Source: Cryptomeria japonica (taxonomy: Eukaryota > Streptophyta > Pinopsida > Cupressales > Cupressaceae). Taken from it: 64,000 bases of DNA. Below the pieces are notes generated by a model. It was given only the letters and a program-made list of their open reading frames with translations. It was not told the origin of the DNA and made no database searches. The position numbers were made by a program, and so were the translations under genes. The DNA lies in the NCBI RefSeq assembly GCF_030272615.1, contig NC_081414.1, positions 341,608,717 to 341,672,716 on the forward strand. The letters run 5' to 3'. Positions 23,133-33,984 of the stretch are shown piece by piece. Position 1 is the stretch's first letter. Every line of letters begins with the position of its first letter.

Positions 23133-24600
23133 ATGATAGCTACTACAAGGATATTGCCTCAAGAGGATAAGGAGAGATTGTTCCATTTTAAAATGTGGGT
23201 CGGAGGAAAATCATTGCACTTTATCATTGATAGCGGAATTCAAAAGAACCTAATATCAACAGAGACTGTGAAGAGACTGATTCTGAAAACAGCAACCCAC
23301 CCGCAACCCTATTCAATGGGATGGGTTAGTCAAGGAAGAGATATCCAGGTGCACTGGCAATGTCGTCTTTCATACTCCATAAAGCCTTTCAAAGATGAGG
23401 TAATCTATGATGTGGCTCCCTTAGATGTTTGTGATGTTCTGTTGGGACAACCATGTATGTACCAGCAATATGGTGTTTATGAGTCTAGGCCTCGCAACGT
23501 GACCATCAGATTAGGTGAGCAGAAATACCAGATACCAAAGGTAAGCCCTACATACACTACCTCTTTGATTAGTGCCAAGCAATGTAAGAGGTTGGTTGCC
23601 AAAATAGGAACATTCATTTTATTGATGATTCATTCTGAAGAAGAAAGGAAATCAGTTTATAATTCCCATACTATCACAAACACCACAACACTGCAAAAAA
23701 TATCAATGGATCAAATTTTGAAATATGACAATCTGTTTAAGTTACCAACTGGGGTACCTACACACTGCCAAGTGAGACACACTATTGATTTAATATCGGG
23801 AACTCCATTACCTAATGAACTAGTCTACTATAGGTCAGTATTAGAGAATAATGAGATTAAGAGGCAAATACAAGAATTGATTGAGAAGGGACATATTCAT
23901 CCAAGTGCATCACCCTGTGGCAGGCCCATTATTCTAGCAAAGAAAAAGGATGGAACCTAGAGACTTTGTATTGACTATAGGGCCTTGAATAAAATTTTAG
24001 TCAAAAATAGGTATCCACTTCCCCAGATAGATGACCTCTTGGACCAGCTTAGAGGGGCCTGATTCTTCACCAAAATTGATTTGAAATGAGGGTACCATAA
24101 AGTACCAATTGAATCAGCCGATGTGTGGAAGACGACTTTCAAATCGAAAGAGGGATTTTTTCTATGGCTAGTGATGCCTTTCGGTCTAACAAATACTCCA
24201 GCGACATTCATGAGAATGATGAATGATATACTTAGACCATTGACCGATTCCTTCATGGTGGTATATCTTGATGACATACTCATCTTCAACAAAACTTGGG
24301 AGGAACATTTGCAACATGTGGAAAAAAATATCTCAACCTTAGAAGAACATGGGCTTTATGCAAACAAAGAAATGTGTTCCTTTGGTATATAGAGTATCAA
24401 ATACTTAGGATATGTTATTGACAGTGAGGGTGTCCATGTTGATCTAGAGAAGATACAAGTGATTAAGAAGTGGTCGTCTCCTAGAAATCTCACAGAGTTA
24501 CGAAGTTTCCTCAGGTTGGCAAACTTTTATCGTAGATTTGTTTTGGGATTTTCCCATCTATCTTGGCCTCTAAATTAGTCGTTGAGGGGGGGACACAAGC
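23133..24600 (+). pseudogene. GYP1 copy C protease and reverse transcriptase, degenerate
   Basis: The longest open stretch of the array (275 codons, 23133-23960) covers protease (FIIDSGIQKNLISTETV, DVLLGQPCMYQQ) and the RT N terminus up to KKKDGT, then TAG 23958-23960 at the conserved Trp. RT continues with stops near 24060 and 24089, then VMPFGLTNTPATFMRMM and an intact YLDDILIF box (about 24263-24286). It continues through LGYVIDSEGVHVDLEKIQ and FLRLANFYRRFV. A frameshift follows near 24590. Confidence 0.85.
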
Positions 24601-25429
24601 CAGGTTTAAATGGACAAGTGCTCAACAAGAAGCATTCGAGGGGCTAAAACAAAGGTTATATTCTGCACCAATTTTATCTCTTCCTTACCTACAATAGTCA
24701 TTTGAAATAAAAACAAATGCATCAGAATATTCTTTAGGGGTAGTCCTCATGTAGTATGGTCATCCAGTTGCATATCATAGTCATAATTTTTTTGATACAG
24801 TGCGTTAGTATGCCACTTATGACAAGGAACTGTATGCTATTGTTCAAGCCTGTAAGCACTGGAAACATTACATTTTTGGTAAGGAGACTGTCATCCACAT
24901 GACATATCACAAACCCATTCAATTTTTGCAAACATAAAGGAAGTTGCAGAATGATCGACATCAATGATGGTCATCATATATTTAACAATTTCACCTCAAT
25001 ATTCACCACAAAAAGGGAAGTACTAACAAAGTAGCAGACTATTTGAGTAGGCCTCCAGTTGCAACCATAAGTATGGTTTTGAACTCATGTGGTCATAAAA
25101 CTAAAGCCTAGCCTTGCTTGTATGAGAACAATTTTGAATTTGTAGACTTTTATAATCAATTGGTGAAGGGACATCAAGTGAATGACTTCTATTTGCAGGA
25201 TGGAATGCTTTTTCACCTTGGCCAAATGTATGTGCCCAATGTAGAATGCAAATAGTTGATATGGGAATCTAACTATAGTAAGGTTGTTGGTCACTTTGGT
25301 ATAGGTAAGACTACTGCTATACTTCAAAAGCATTTCTATTGGCCAAAATTGCAAAATGATGTTATTTCATATATTCAAGCTTGTACCGCATGTGCTATTG
25401 CTAAGTTTGCCAATCGTAAACTTGGGTTG
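24600..25429 (+). pseudogene. GYP1 copy C RNase H and integrase zinc finger, degenerate, split by insertion
   Basis: RNase H remnants are ASEYSLGVVL, TYDKELYAIVQACKHWKHYIFG, and KVADYLSRPPVATISMV. Integrase begins with SKVVGHFGIGKTTAILQKHFYWPKLQNDVISYIQACTACAIAK, an HHCC-type finger. The sequence breaks off at ...CTTGGGTTG (25429), where a LONG-type LTR is inserted; it resumes at 33985. Confidence 0.8.
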
Positions 25430-25617
25430 TGAAGAGGGGAAAAGACTTGTGAGGTGGATTAGATAAAAAATATGCAGATCAAACATATAATCACATGAAA
25501 TCCAAAGACATAATTTGAAATTCTCAAAACAAGAATGAAATGCATATACCTCACAAACCAATACCTTCTCCTTTGGATGGAGCTTGATGAAGTGAAGGCA
25601 CCCTTGGATGATGCTCC

Positions 25618-27087
25618 TATTGGCATTATGTGAACCAGCATGTGAACATGATGAAATTGTATGTTGTCATTGATCTCAATATGTTGTAGAAGAGAGAACC
25701 AGTATATGTGAGAACCGGTATAACACTATGAACCGGTATATGTGCCAAAGTAAAGCGGTGTGTCTGTTCAAGGTGAATTGGTAGGTCGATATGGGAACTA
25801 GTACATGGAACCTTTGTATGACTACCAGTTGGTAGTCTCAGGGTTTTCGGTTGAATTGTTTCAAGCCTGTGTGACTCAACTGGTGACTTTGTGTGAGGAG
25901 TTAGCATTGTAATAAAGAACAGACTGAGTTGCCACGTCAGCCTTGTGCGCGTCAAGGATCTTGCATGAAGGAGATTATTTGAAGGACCTCGAGAATGTGC
26001 AAAGTCTGTAAACAGAGAAAATGTGTGATGGGTTATCAACTGCCATCGAAGCGGTGGAAAACGAATGATGGTGAGCATCTTGGGATCGGATCAAGACTAT
26101 TGCATTTAATGCAATGTGCTCAATGATCAGGATTGAATCATTTGAATTGCTTAACCTAATAGGTTTAGGGTTTAGGGTTTATGCTACCAACCTATCTTTC
26201 CTATAAGCTCATTGTTGTGTTTCTTTCTGAGGTTGTTGGCAAAAGTTGTATGTGTGTATCCATGTAAAGTGATACATGATTCTTGCCAGACCAGAGGAGA
26301 GAAGTGATATATGTAGAGTGTATGTGCAGAAGGTGAAGAGGAGCTAAAGCAGATTTGCATTGGCAATGAGTGTTGTTCTCAGATCATTGTACAACCTATT
26401 GATCTTTAACCACCTCAACAGTTGGAAAATCCCTTAATGGGGTAGCTCTAACCAACTTATTGAAAATCCTTTAACAGGGTGACTCATATTCATTGAGTTC
26501 TTTAAATCCTCTAACAAGGTAACCTTTAACATGGTTTAACCCTTAACCGGGTATCTTAGCCATCCCTTAACCAGGTGATCCCTAGCAGGATCGGTTCATA
26601 ATAAAACCTGTTGTAATAAGTCTTTAACCGGACTAGGCTCCTAACAAAGTGGACTTCCAAAGAGTTCAAAATAGCTTGTGGGTATTCATCCCCACTGTGG
26701 TTTTTCCCAGTTGGGTTTCCACGTAAAAAATATGTGTGTTATGTGTGATGATTTTCATGTGATGGTTTAAGTGGTCTATGTCTGATAGTAAATCATGCTG
26801 AACTAGTTATTGTATTTTTGATGACTGACTCCCTGTTAATACATAAGGGTGAAATGGAAGTGTAGTACTAGGATTGTATGAGAAGATCCATGTTAACCGG
26901 TTTATGCCCTTCTCAACTATTCTGGGTTTTGCTAGTTGTACTTTGTTGAGGACCGATATTACTGTTTGTCTGTCAAAGCATAGTGTCTGTTGACTAACCA
27001 GTTGAAGGAAAGTGTTTTTGCCTGTATTGATTCACCCCCCCCCTCTCAGTACCAATGTGGTACTCACTGTTCATCATTGAGTTATCA
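25618..27087 (+). mobile_element. COP1 5' LTR
   Basis: It starts TATTGGCATTATG (the 3' copy has TGTTGGCATTATG) and ends GAGTTATCA. It contains 2.5 TTTAGGG units (26162-26181) followed by a CTATAAG TATA-like box (26201-26207), a hairpin-forming block (26697-26722), and a C-run GATTCACCCCCCCCCTCTCAG near 27030-27050. Confidence 0.9.
26162..26207 (+). promoter_or_regulatory. telo-box and TATA box in the COP1 LTR
   Basis: AGGTTTAGGGTTTAGGGTTT is followed 20 bp later by CTATAAGC. The 3' LTR keeps the same arrangement (32021-32068). Telo-boxes (AAACCCTA on the other strand) are known plant promoter elements of genes active in dividing cells. Their use by this LTR is inferred from position. Confidence 0.5.
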
Positions 27088-27089
27088 AT

Positions 27090-27102
27090 TGGTATCAAAG
27101 CT
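27090..27102 (+). other. COP1 primer binding site
   Basis: TGGTATCAAAGCT lies two bases after the LTR end and matches the initiator-Met tRNA 3' end apart from one base. This is the standard copia priming site. Confidence 0.85.
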
Positions 27103-27158
27103 ACCTCCAGGTCCTCTGTGTTGTAAGCTTAACCGCTTAAGGGAAAGATCCTATTGTA

Positions 27159-28406
27159 ATGATGAAGAGGGAAGGTCCTAAGTTCAATAGAGATAACTTC
27201 AAAATATGGAAGGACAAAATGAAGATTTACATCAGAAGCATGGGTGCTCAACACTGGAGCTATGTTGAGAATGCCTTTGTTATTCCTACCGGTACTCTCA
27301 CCGATGATCAAAAGAGAGAAATATAGGAGAATGGGCAAGTCATGGAAGCCCTAATCAGCAGCTTATCTAACATTGAGTTTATTGATGTCCAAGATAAAGA
27401 TAATCCCAAAGAAGTATGGGACACACTTGAGAGTATCTATGGAGGTGATGAGCATGTGAAACAAGATAAGGAAGAAAGCCTCAGAGGGAAATTTGAAGAT
27501 ATGTGAATGGTTGAAGGTGAGACCAGTAAACAGTATGGAATAAGAATCAAAACTATTGTTGGGGATATCAAGAGTGCGGGTGGAAAAATGGAAGATTCCA
27601 CTATGGTAAGCAAAGTTCTAAGATCCTTGTTACCGGTCAATGCAATAAGGATTGCCACTATTCAGGAGTTGAGATCAATAGACAAGACCAAGGTATCTCT
27701 TGACTCCATCATTGTAAAGTTGACAGACTATGAGCTAAATAGTTTTGATGGCAGTGTTCAAAAGACTGAATTAGCTTTTAAAGCCTCTGTTGTACCATCA
27801 AGAAAAGGAAAGGAAGCATGTACCAGTGGGGAACCGAGACAGAGTAGAGAAATGGATGATGAGGAGATCCTGATGGAATTTGAAGCTCTTCTTGCCAAGA
27901 AACTTCCAAAAGGAACTAGTAAATACAGAGGTAAGCTCCCTTTGAAATGCTTTTCTTGTAAACGGATAGGGCATATTGCTATAAACTGTCCTAATGGTGA
28001 CAACAAGGATAAACTGGAGAGGTTCAAGAAATTCAAAGGAGGAAACCAGAGAAACTGTTTTGTTGCAGTTGATGAAGGTGTCATAGATGAGGAATCAGAA
28101 GATGAAGAGAATGAAGACATTGTGTTTGTTGCAGTAAAGGAAGATGTGTCAGACAAGAAGGCTCTTGTCTCTCGCTTTGATAATTCCAATGAGTGGATTA
28201 TTGATAGTGGCTGTTCTCACCATATGACTGGTGACCAGAGCAAGTTTCTATCTTTGGAAGAATATGATGGTGGTGTGGTTCATTTTGGTAATGATGCACC
28301 ATGTATGGTTAAAGGAAGAGGGTCCATCTCTCTGAATGGAAAGAGCAGTGCTGACAATTTGTATTGGGTGGAAGGTCTCAGACATAATCTGTTGAGTGTT
28401 GCCTAG
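27159..28406 (+). pseudogene. COP1 Gag and protease start, degenerate
   Basis: The frame opens at ATG 27159 (MMKREGPKFNRDNFKIWKDK), with stops at about 27325 (TAG) and 27504 (TGA), then 299 open codons (27507-28406). Visible are the copia Gag signature VWDTLESIYGGDEHVK, a zinc knuckle CFSCKRIGHIAINC (Cx2Cx4Hx4C, about 27947-27988), an acidic linker, and the protease active site WIIDSGCSHHMTG (about 28195). The frame ends with TAG inside the protease/pre-integrase region (LLSVA, usually followed by Gln). Confidence 0.85.
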
Positions 28407-29471
28407 CTGAATGATAGTGGACTCATTCTGGAATTCAAAAAAGGTGTATGCAAAATCAAAGGAAAGAATGGTGAATTGATGGTAACCGATATGCAGACCA
28501 AAGGTAACTTATTCCAGCTGGATGCAAATGTAAGTACATGTCTTGTGGCTAAATTTGATGATAGCTAGATATGGCATAGGAAACTCTGCCATGTAAACTT
28601 TGACAACATTGTGAAGGCCAGCAAGACCAAGGCAGTCAGAGGATTATCGGTGTTGAGCAAACCGAAAAATCCTTTGTTCAGGGAGTGCCAACTTGGGAAA
28701 ATGTCTTCCTCAACTTTCAAAGGTAAATCCTTCACTATTGAAAATTTACTTGATCTTGTGCATACTGATTTGTGTGGCCCTATGAAAACTAGGAGTGTGC
28801 AGGGAGATAGGTATTTCATGATCAAGAATGATGTGGGTCACATTCTTGAAGGATAAGTCTAAAGCTTTTGGAAAGTTCAAAGCTTTCAGAGCACTTGTAG
28901 AAAAGGAAAGTGGTAGAAGAATCAAATACCTTAGAACTGATCAAGGAGGAGAGTTCACTTCTGGTGAATTCAACAAATATTGTGAAGAGAACAACATCAA
29001 GAGGCAACTATCTGCCCCCCAGACTCCACAGTAGATTGGCTTAGCAAAGAGAAACAACCGGACTGTGGTTGAAGCAACTAGAACTATGATAATCCAAGGA
29101 AAAGTTGCTCACACCTTTTGGAGAGAAGTGGTGAGCACTGCAGTATACACAATGAACCGGTACTCATCAAGAATGGAAAAGACAAGACTCGTTATGAGTG
29201 TTGGACCGGGAATACTCTAGTAGTAAGCTACTTTAGAATGTTTGGTAGCAAATGCTATATCAAAAGGAGTGAACATCAGAGTAAGTTTGATGCAAAATGT
29301 GATGAAGGAATATTCCTAAGATATTCCACCAAGAGCAATGCTCTCAAATATTTCAACAATAGGAGTCAAAGAATTGTTGAAAGCATCAATGTTAGAGTTG
29401 ATGAAAACTCTAGAAAATCTTATGAAATTGGTAGTATGCAAGTAAGAGATGAACCGGTAGTAACCTTCTAG
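28407..29471 (+). pseudogene. COP1 integrase, degenerate
   Basis: The pre-integrase zinc finger is seen as IWHRKLCHVNF...FRECQLGKM (TAG just before Trp, near 28566). The core has DLVHTDLCGPMKT and, after a frame change near 28830, YLRTDQGGEFTSGEFNKYC. The third catalytic residue of the expected GVVERKNR-type motif is Lys (29047-29049) instead of Glu, with TAG just upstream (29032-29034). The region 29118-29471 has FGSKCYIKRSEHQSKFDAKCDEGIFLRYS, the typical copia integrase C-terminal block. The enzyme cannot be active. Confidence 0.83.
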
Positions 29472-29485
29472 GAACCGATTACTAA

Positions 29486-30735
29486 TCAGCCAAGTACCAG
29501 TAATAGTGCTCCTTCATCGGTAGACACTGGTGCTGATGAAGATAAGAATGAAGAAGAAAAGCAGGAGGAATTAGTTAAGAGCATTCCTCGATATGTCAAA
29601 CTGAATCTTGATTCTAAGCAAATCATAGGAGATAAGGATGCAGGAATCCTTACAAGAAGAAAGGTCAGAGAGAATTCTTGTATGATCTCTGAATTTGAGC
29701 CTAAATCATTCAAAGAGGCACATAAAGATGAAGACTAGATCAAGGCAATGGAGGAGGAACTTGACCAGATGGAGAAGAATGGCACATGGTCTTTGGTACC
29801 CAGACCAGAGCATAAAAATGTCATTGGAACAAAATGGGTTTTCAGAAACAAGTTGAATGAGGATGACACAGTGGTAAGGAACAAAGCTAGACTAGTATGT
29901 AAAGGATATGCTCAAGAAGAAGGAGAAGACTATGGAGAAACCTTTGCCCCAATAGCCAGATTGGAAGGAGTTCGTATGCTTCTTGCATATGCAACTTTTA
30001 AAGGATTCAAAGTATATCAAATGGATGTAAAATCTGCATTTCTAAATGGAGTACTTCAAGAGGAGGTGTATATAGAGTAACTAGATGGGTTTTCCCTGTC
30101 TGAAGATAGTGACATGGTGTGTAGGCTACATAAAGCCTTATATGGTCTAAATCAGGCACCTAGAGCATGGTATGAACACCTGCACTCCCATCTACTGAAG
30201 ATTGGATTTGAGAGAACAAGCGAAGATAGCAATATCTACTTGAAATCTGAAGGAGATCAAATCCTGATTTGTGAGGTATTTTTTTATGACATTATCTTTG
30301 GTGGAGATGATAAGATGAGTCATGAGTTTGTAGATGAGATGAAGAAAGAGTTTGAGATGTCACTCATAGGGGAGATTAAGTTCTTCATTGGACTACAAAT
30401 TCAACAGATGAAAGATGGAATCTTTATCACTCAGTCCAAGTATGTCAAAGAGGTGTTGAAGACCTTTGGCATGGAAGATAGCAAACCGGTTGGTACACCG
30501 ATGGTGACCGGTTGTAAACTATCCAATGAGGATGATTCAACATTGGTTGATGAGAAGAAATATCGATCAATGATTGGTAAGTTGCATTATATAGTGCATA
30601 GCAAACCAGATATTGCACATGCAGTTGGTATTACTGCAAAGTTCCAGAAAAGTCCAAGAGAATCCCACTTGGTTGCAGTCAAGCGAATTCTTAGGTATCT
30701 AAAGGGAACTATTGATTATGGATTGTGGTATCCAT
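29486..30735 (+). pseudogene. COP1 reverse transcriptase, degenerate
   Basis: Copia RT (RVT_2 type): [55 protein letters not shown] and [20 protein letters not shown] are open at 29748-30080. After TAA at 30078 the frame continues with LHKALYGLNQAPRAWY. The catalytic YVDD box is changed to FFYDIIFGG (about 30278-30304), replacing one Asp by Tyr. FFIGLQIQQMKDGIFITQSKYVKEVLK and GTPMVTGCKLSNEDDS follow. A TAG at about 29737 precedes the conserved first block. Confidence 0.87.
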
Positions 30736-31232
30736 AAAGAAAAGATTTCAACTTGAAAGTATTCACAGATGCTAATTGGGCAGCTAATGTGGCCAACTAG
30801 AAGAGCACAATTGGTGGTGCATTCTTTCTCGGTGGTAGACTGGCCTCATGGATGAGTAAGAAGCAGAGTTGTATCTCTCATTCTACAGTAGAAGCAGAGT
30901 ATGTTGCAGCTTTCATGAACTGCACTCGGACAATTTAGATGAAGCATGTATTAAATGGCTTCAAAGTTCCTGTATCTGAACCGGTAAGTATATTTTGTGA
31001 CAATACTAGTGCAATTAACATCTCCAAGAATCCAGTTTTACATTCTAGAACCAAGCACTTTGAGCTTAAGTATCATTTCTTGAAGGAAAAGGTTCAGAAC
31101 AAAGAGATTGCACTAGAACATGTTTCCAGCAAGGAGCAGTTAGCAAACATATTCACCAAGCCTCTCCCAAAGGCTACATTTATGTACTTAAGAGGTGAGT
31201 TAGGGGTGTTGCCCCTTCAGGAGGTAAACTAA
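30736..31232 (+). pseudogene. COP1 RNase H, degenerate
   Basis: It opens with FTDANWAANVAN and a TAG, then STIGGAFFLGGRLASWMSKKQSCISHSTVEAEYVAA. Another TAG at about 30936 precedes KHVLNGF. The final 97 codons are open, with FCDNTSAINISKNPVLHSRTKH and the near-universal copia end motif LANIFTKPLP. Ends at 31232, about 245 bp before the 3' LTR. Confidence 0.87.
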
Positions 31233-31477
31233 AGGTATATGCTCCACATTAGTCAAGTTTTACATAGTCAAATTTCTCTTCAGGATTGATGTCTTGAAGG
31301 ATGATACTCCTCAGGGGGAGCAACATAATGGAACAGAAAAGCTTGTGCCTCCACTTTGGCATTGTTGTCAAAGGGGAAGAAGAAGTGAAGTAGAGAAGAT
31401 ATCTGCAGATTTTGGGGGAGAAGATGTGAAGCGACGAGATATCTTTGTATATTGCCATCAATGTCAAAGGGGGAGAT

Positions 31478-32945
31478 TGTTGGCATTATGTGAACTAGCA
31501 TGTGAACATGATGACATTGTATGTTGTCATTGATGTCAACATGTTGAAGAAGAGAGAACTAGTATATGTGAGAATCAGTATAACACTATGAACCAGTATA
31601 TGTACCAAAGTAAAGTGGTGTGTTTGTTCAAGGTGAACCAACATGTCAATATGGGAACCGGTACATGGAACCTTTGTATGGCTACTAGTTGGTAGTCTTA
31701 GGGTTTTCGGTTGAATTGTTTCAAGCCTATGTGACTCAACTGGTGACTTTGTGTGACGAGTTAGCATTGTAATAAAGAACAGACCAAGTTGCCAAGTCAG
31801 CCTTGTGTGCATCAAGGATCTTGCATGAAGGAGATTGTTTGAAGGACCTCAGGAATGTGTGAAGTCTGTAAATAGAGAAAACGCGTGATGGGTCATTAGC
31901 CACCATGGAAGCAGTGGAAAACGAATGATGGTAAACATCTTGGGATTGGATCAAGACTATTGCATTTAATGCAATGTGCTCAATGGTCAGGATTGAATCA
32001 TTTGAATTGCTTAACCTAACAAGTTTAGGGTTTAGGGTTTATGCTACCGACCTATCTTTGCTATAAGCTCGTTGTCATGTTTCTTTCTGAAGTTGTTGGC
32101 AAAAGTTGTATGTGTGTATCCATGTGAAGTGATACATGATTCTTGCCAGACTAGAGGAGAGAAGTGATATCTATAGAGTGTAAGTGCAGAAGGTGAAGAG
32201 GAGCTAAAGCGGATCTGCATTGGCATTGAGTGTTGTTCTCAGATCATTGTAAAACCTGTTGATCTTTAACTAGCTCAACAGTTGGAAAATTCCTTAACAG
32301 GGTAGCTCTAACAAGCTTATTGAAAATCCTTTAATAGGGTGACTCAAATTCATTGAGTTCTTTAAATCCTCTAACAAGGTAACCTTTAACAGGTTTAACC
32401 CTTAATTGAGTATCTTAGCCATCCCTTAACCGAGTGATCCCTAGCAGGATCGGTTCCTAATAGAACCTGTTGTAATAAGTCTTTAACCGAACTAGGCTCC
32501 TAACAAAGCGAACTTCCAAAGAGTTCAAAATAGCTTGTGGGTATTCATCCCCACCGTGGTTTTTCCCAGTTGGGTTTCCACATGAAAAATCTGTGTGTTA
32601 TGTGTGATGATTTTCATGTGATGGTTTAAGGGGTCTGTGTCTGATAGTAAATCATGTTGAACTAGTTATTATATTTGTGATGACTGACTACCTGTTAATA
32701 CATAAGGGTGAAATGGAAGTGTAGTACTAGGATTGTATGAGAAGATATGTGTTAACTGGTTTATGCCCTTCTCAGCTATTTTGGGTTTTGTCGGTTGTAC
32801 TCTGTTGAGGACTGGCATTACTGTTTGTCTGTCAAAGCACAGTGTCTGTTGACTAACTGGTTGAAGGAGAGTGTTTTTGGCTATACTGATTCACCCCCCC
32901 CTCTCAGTACCGGTTTGGTACTCGCTGTTCATCATTGAGTTATCA
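31478..32945 (+). mobile_element. COP1 3' LTR with adjoining polypurine tract
   Basis: The tract AAAGGGGGAGAT (31466-31477) precedes TGTTGGCATTATG. The LTR ends GTTATCA and is followed by the target-site copy GCTCC. It aligns over its full length with the 5' LTR; many of the differences are CG-to-TG or CG-to-CA changes. Confidence 0.92.
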
Positions 32946-33984
32946 GCTCCACTTGATGTGCTCCTCTTGCTTGCTTGATGTGGATGGCTCTCCAATGGCT
33001 CTCCTCTTGCTTGCTAACATGATTTCCTAGGCTCAAAAGGGCAGCATAAGATTATTGAACTTGGAGATGATCAATGAAGGGATGGAGTTCTCAATTTATA
33101 GGAAGAGGAGAGGAAGAATGGATGGTTGGGATGGATCCATGATGGAGGGCTAGGATTGCTTGTGAGCCCACACAAGGTCCAAGAGAGGGCGTGGAGACCA
33201 AGAGATATGTCTTAAAGGCATTTCTTGTCTCCACGTTCCTCAAGGTGCATTGGGAAGACTTACCAAGGTACCTTGAGAAGAGCAAGGTGCATTGGGAAGA
33301 CATCCCAATGTGCCTTGAGAGGAGCAAGGGATGTGACATTCCTTGAAGAATGGAGAGGAGAAATTAAAAATTCTCCAAAAAGGGGTGATCATGGGGATTA
33401 GAGGAATAAGAAGGAATTAAAAATTCCTTGGGAGAGGAGATGCCTAGAGGATTGTGAGATTTTGAAAATCTCACATTCACCTAAGAAAAGAGCATTAAAA
33501 GCTGGTGGTTGGATGGAAGGGACAAGGGGTTGACTTTGTGGCTAATCATGATGATTAGCCACTAGCAACTCATTAGGAGGGGATTAGAGGAAATGTTAGG
33601 TGGGATTAGGAGTTGTAGGAGGATTTGATTAGGAGAGAGAAGGAGTGGAGGGAATTAAAAATTAGAAGAATAAGGTTAAGTGAGTTTAGGAAGTTTCTAG
33701 AAGAATTTATTAGGTTAATGATGAATTAAGAAGATGATTTGTAATAATCATGTAGGTTAACTAATTAATTGAAATTAATTATCCAAGAGGAGGATTTGTG
33801 AGGATTTAATTATTTAGAAGAATAAAGAAAGGGATTGATTTATTAAATAAATCAGTCACATACTATAGTGACAACATTGATTATATTTAATTAATATTGA
33901 GGAGAATTTGAATTAACATAATTAATTAATTAATTATGTGAGGAATTAAAAATAATTAAAAGTAATAATTTATAAGTGTCTAAA

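Larger units (their letters stand above)
25618..32945 (+). mobile_element. COP1: near-complete Ty1/copia element nested in the LONG solo LTR
   Basis: This 7328-bp element is flanked by GCTCC (25613-25617 and 32946-32950), an exact 5-bp target duplication. LTRs are 1470 and 1468 bp. Internal order is Gag, protease, integrase, RT, RNase H, the order that defines Ty1/copia. A primer site and polypurine tract are present. All domains can be found but carry stops, frameshifts and altered catalytic residues. Confidence 0.92.
25430..33984 (-). mobile_element. LONG-type solo LTR inserted in GYP1 copy C, itself split by COP1
   Basis: Excluding COP1, the pieces 25430-25617 and 32951-33984 total about 1.22 kb. 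They are flanked by GGTTG (25425-25429 and 33985-33989), a 5-bp target duplication; copies A and B show the empty site TTGGGTTGTACTC or similar. On the minus strand the sequence begins TTTAGACAC (expected TGTAGACAC) and ends CCTCTTCA, and it has a TATAAATTGAG box (about 33090). These features match an antisense LTR of the LONG type with no internal region, so a solo LTR. Assignment to the LONG family rests on ends, length and TATA context only. Confidence 0.65.

Noticed and set aside
23133-23960. Possibility that the 275-codon open frame is a free-standing retroviral-type aspartic protease gene
   Set aside because: It is collinear with GYP1 protease-RT in copies A and B and ends at the shared TAG inside the RT motif, so it is a fragment of pol.
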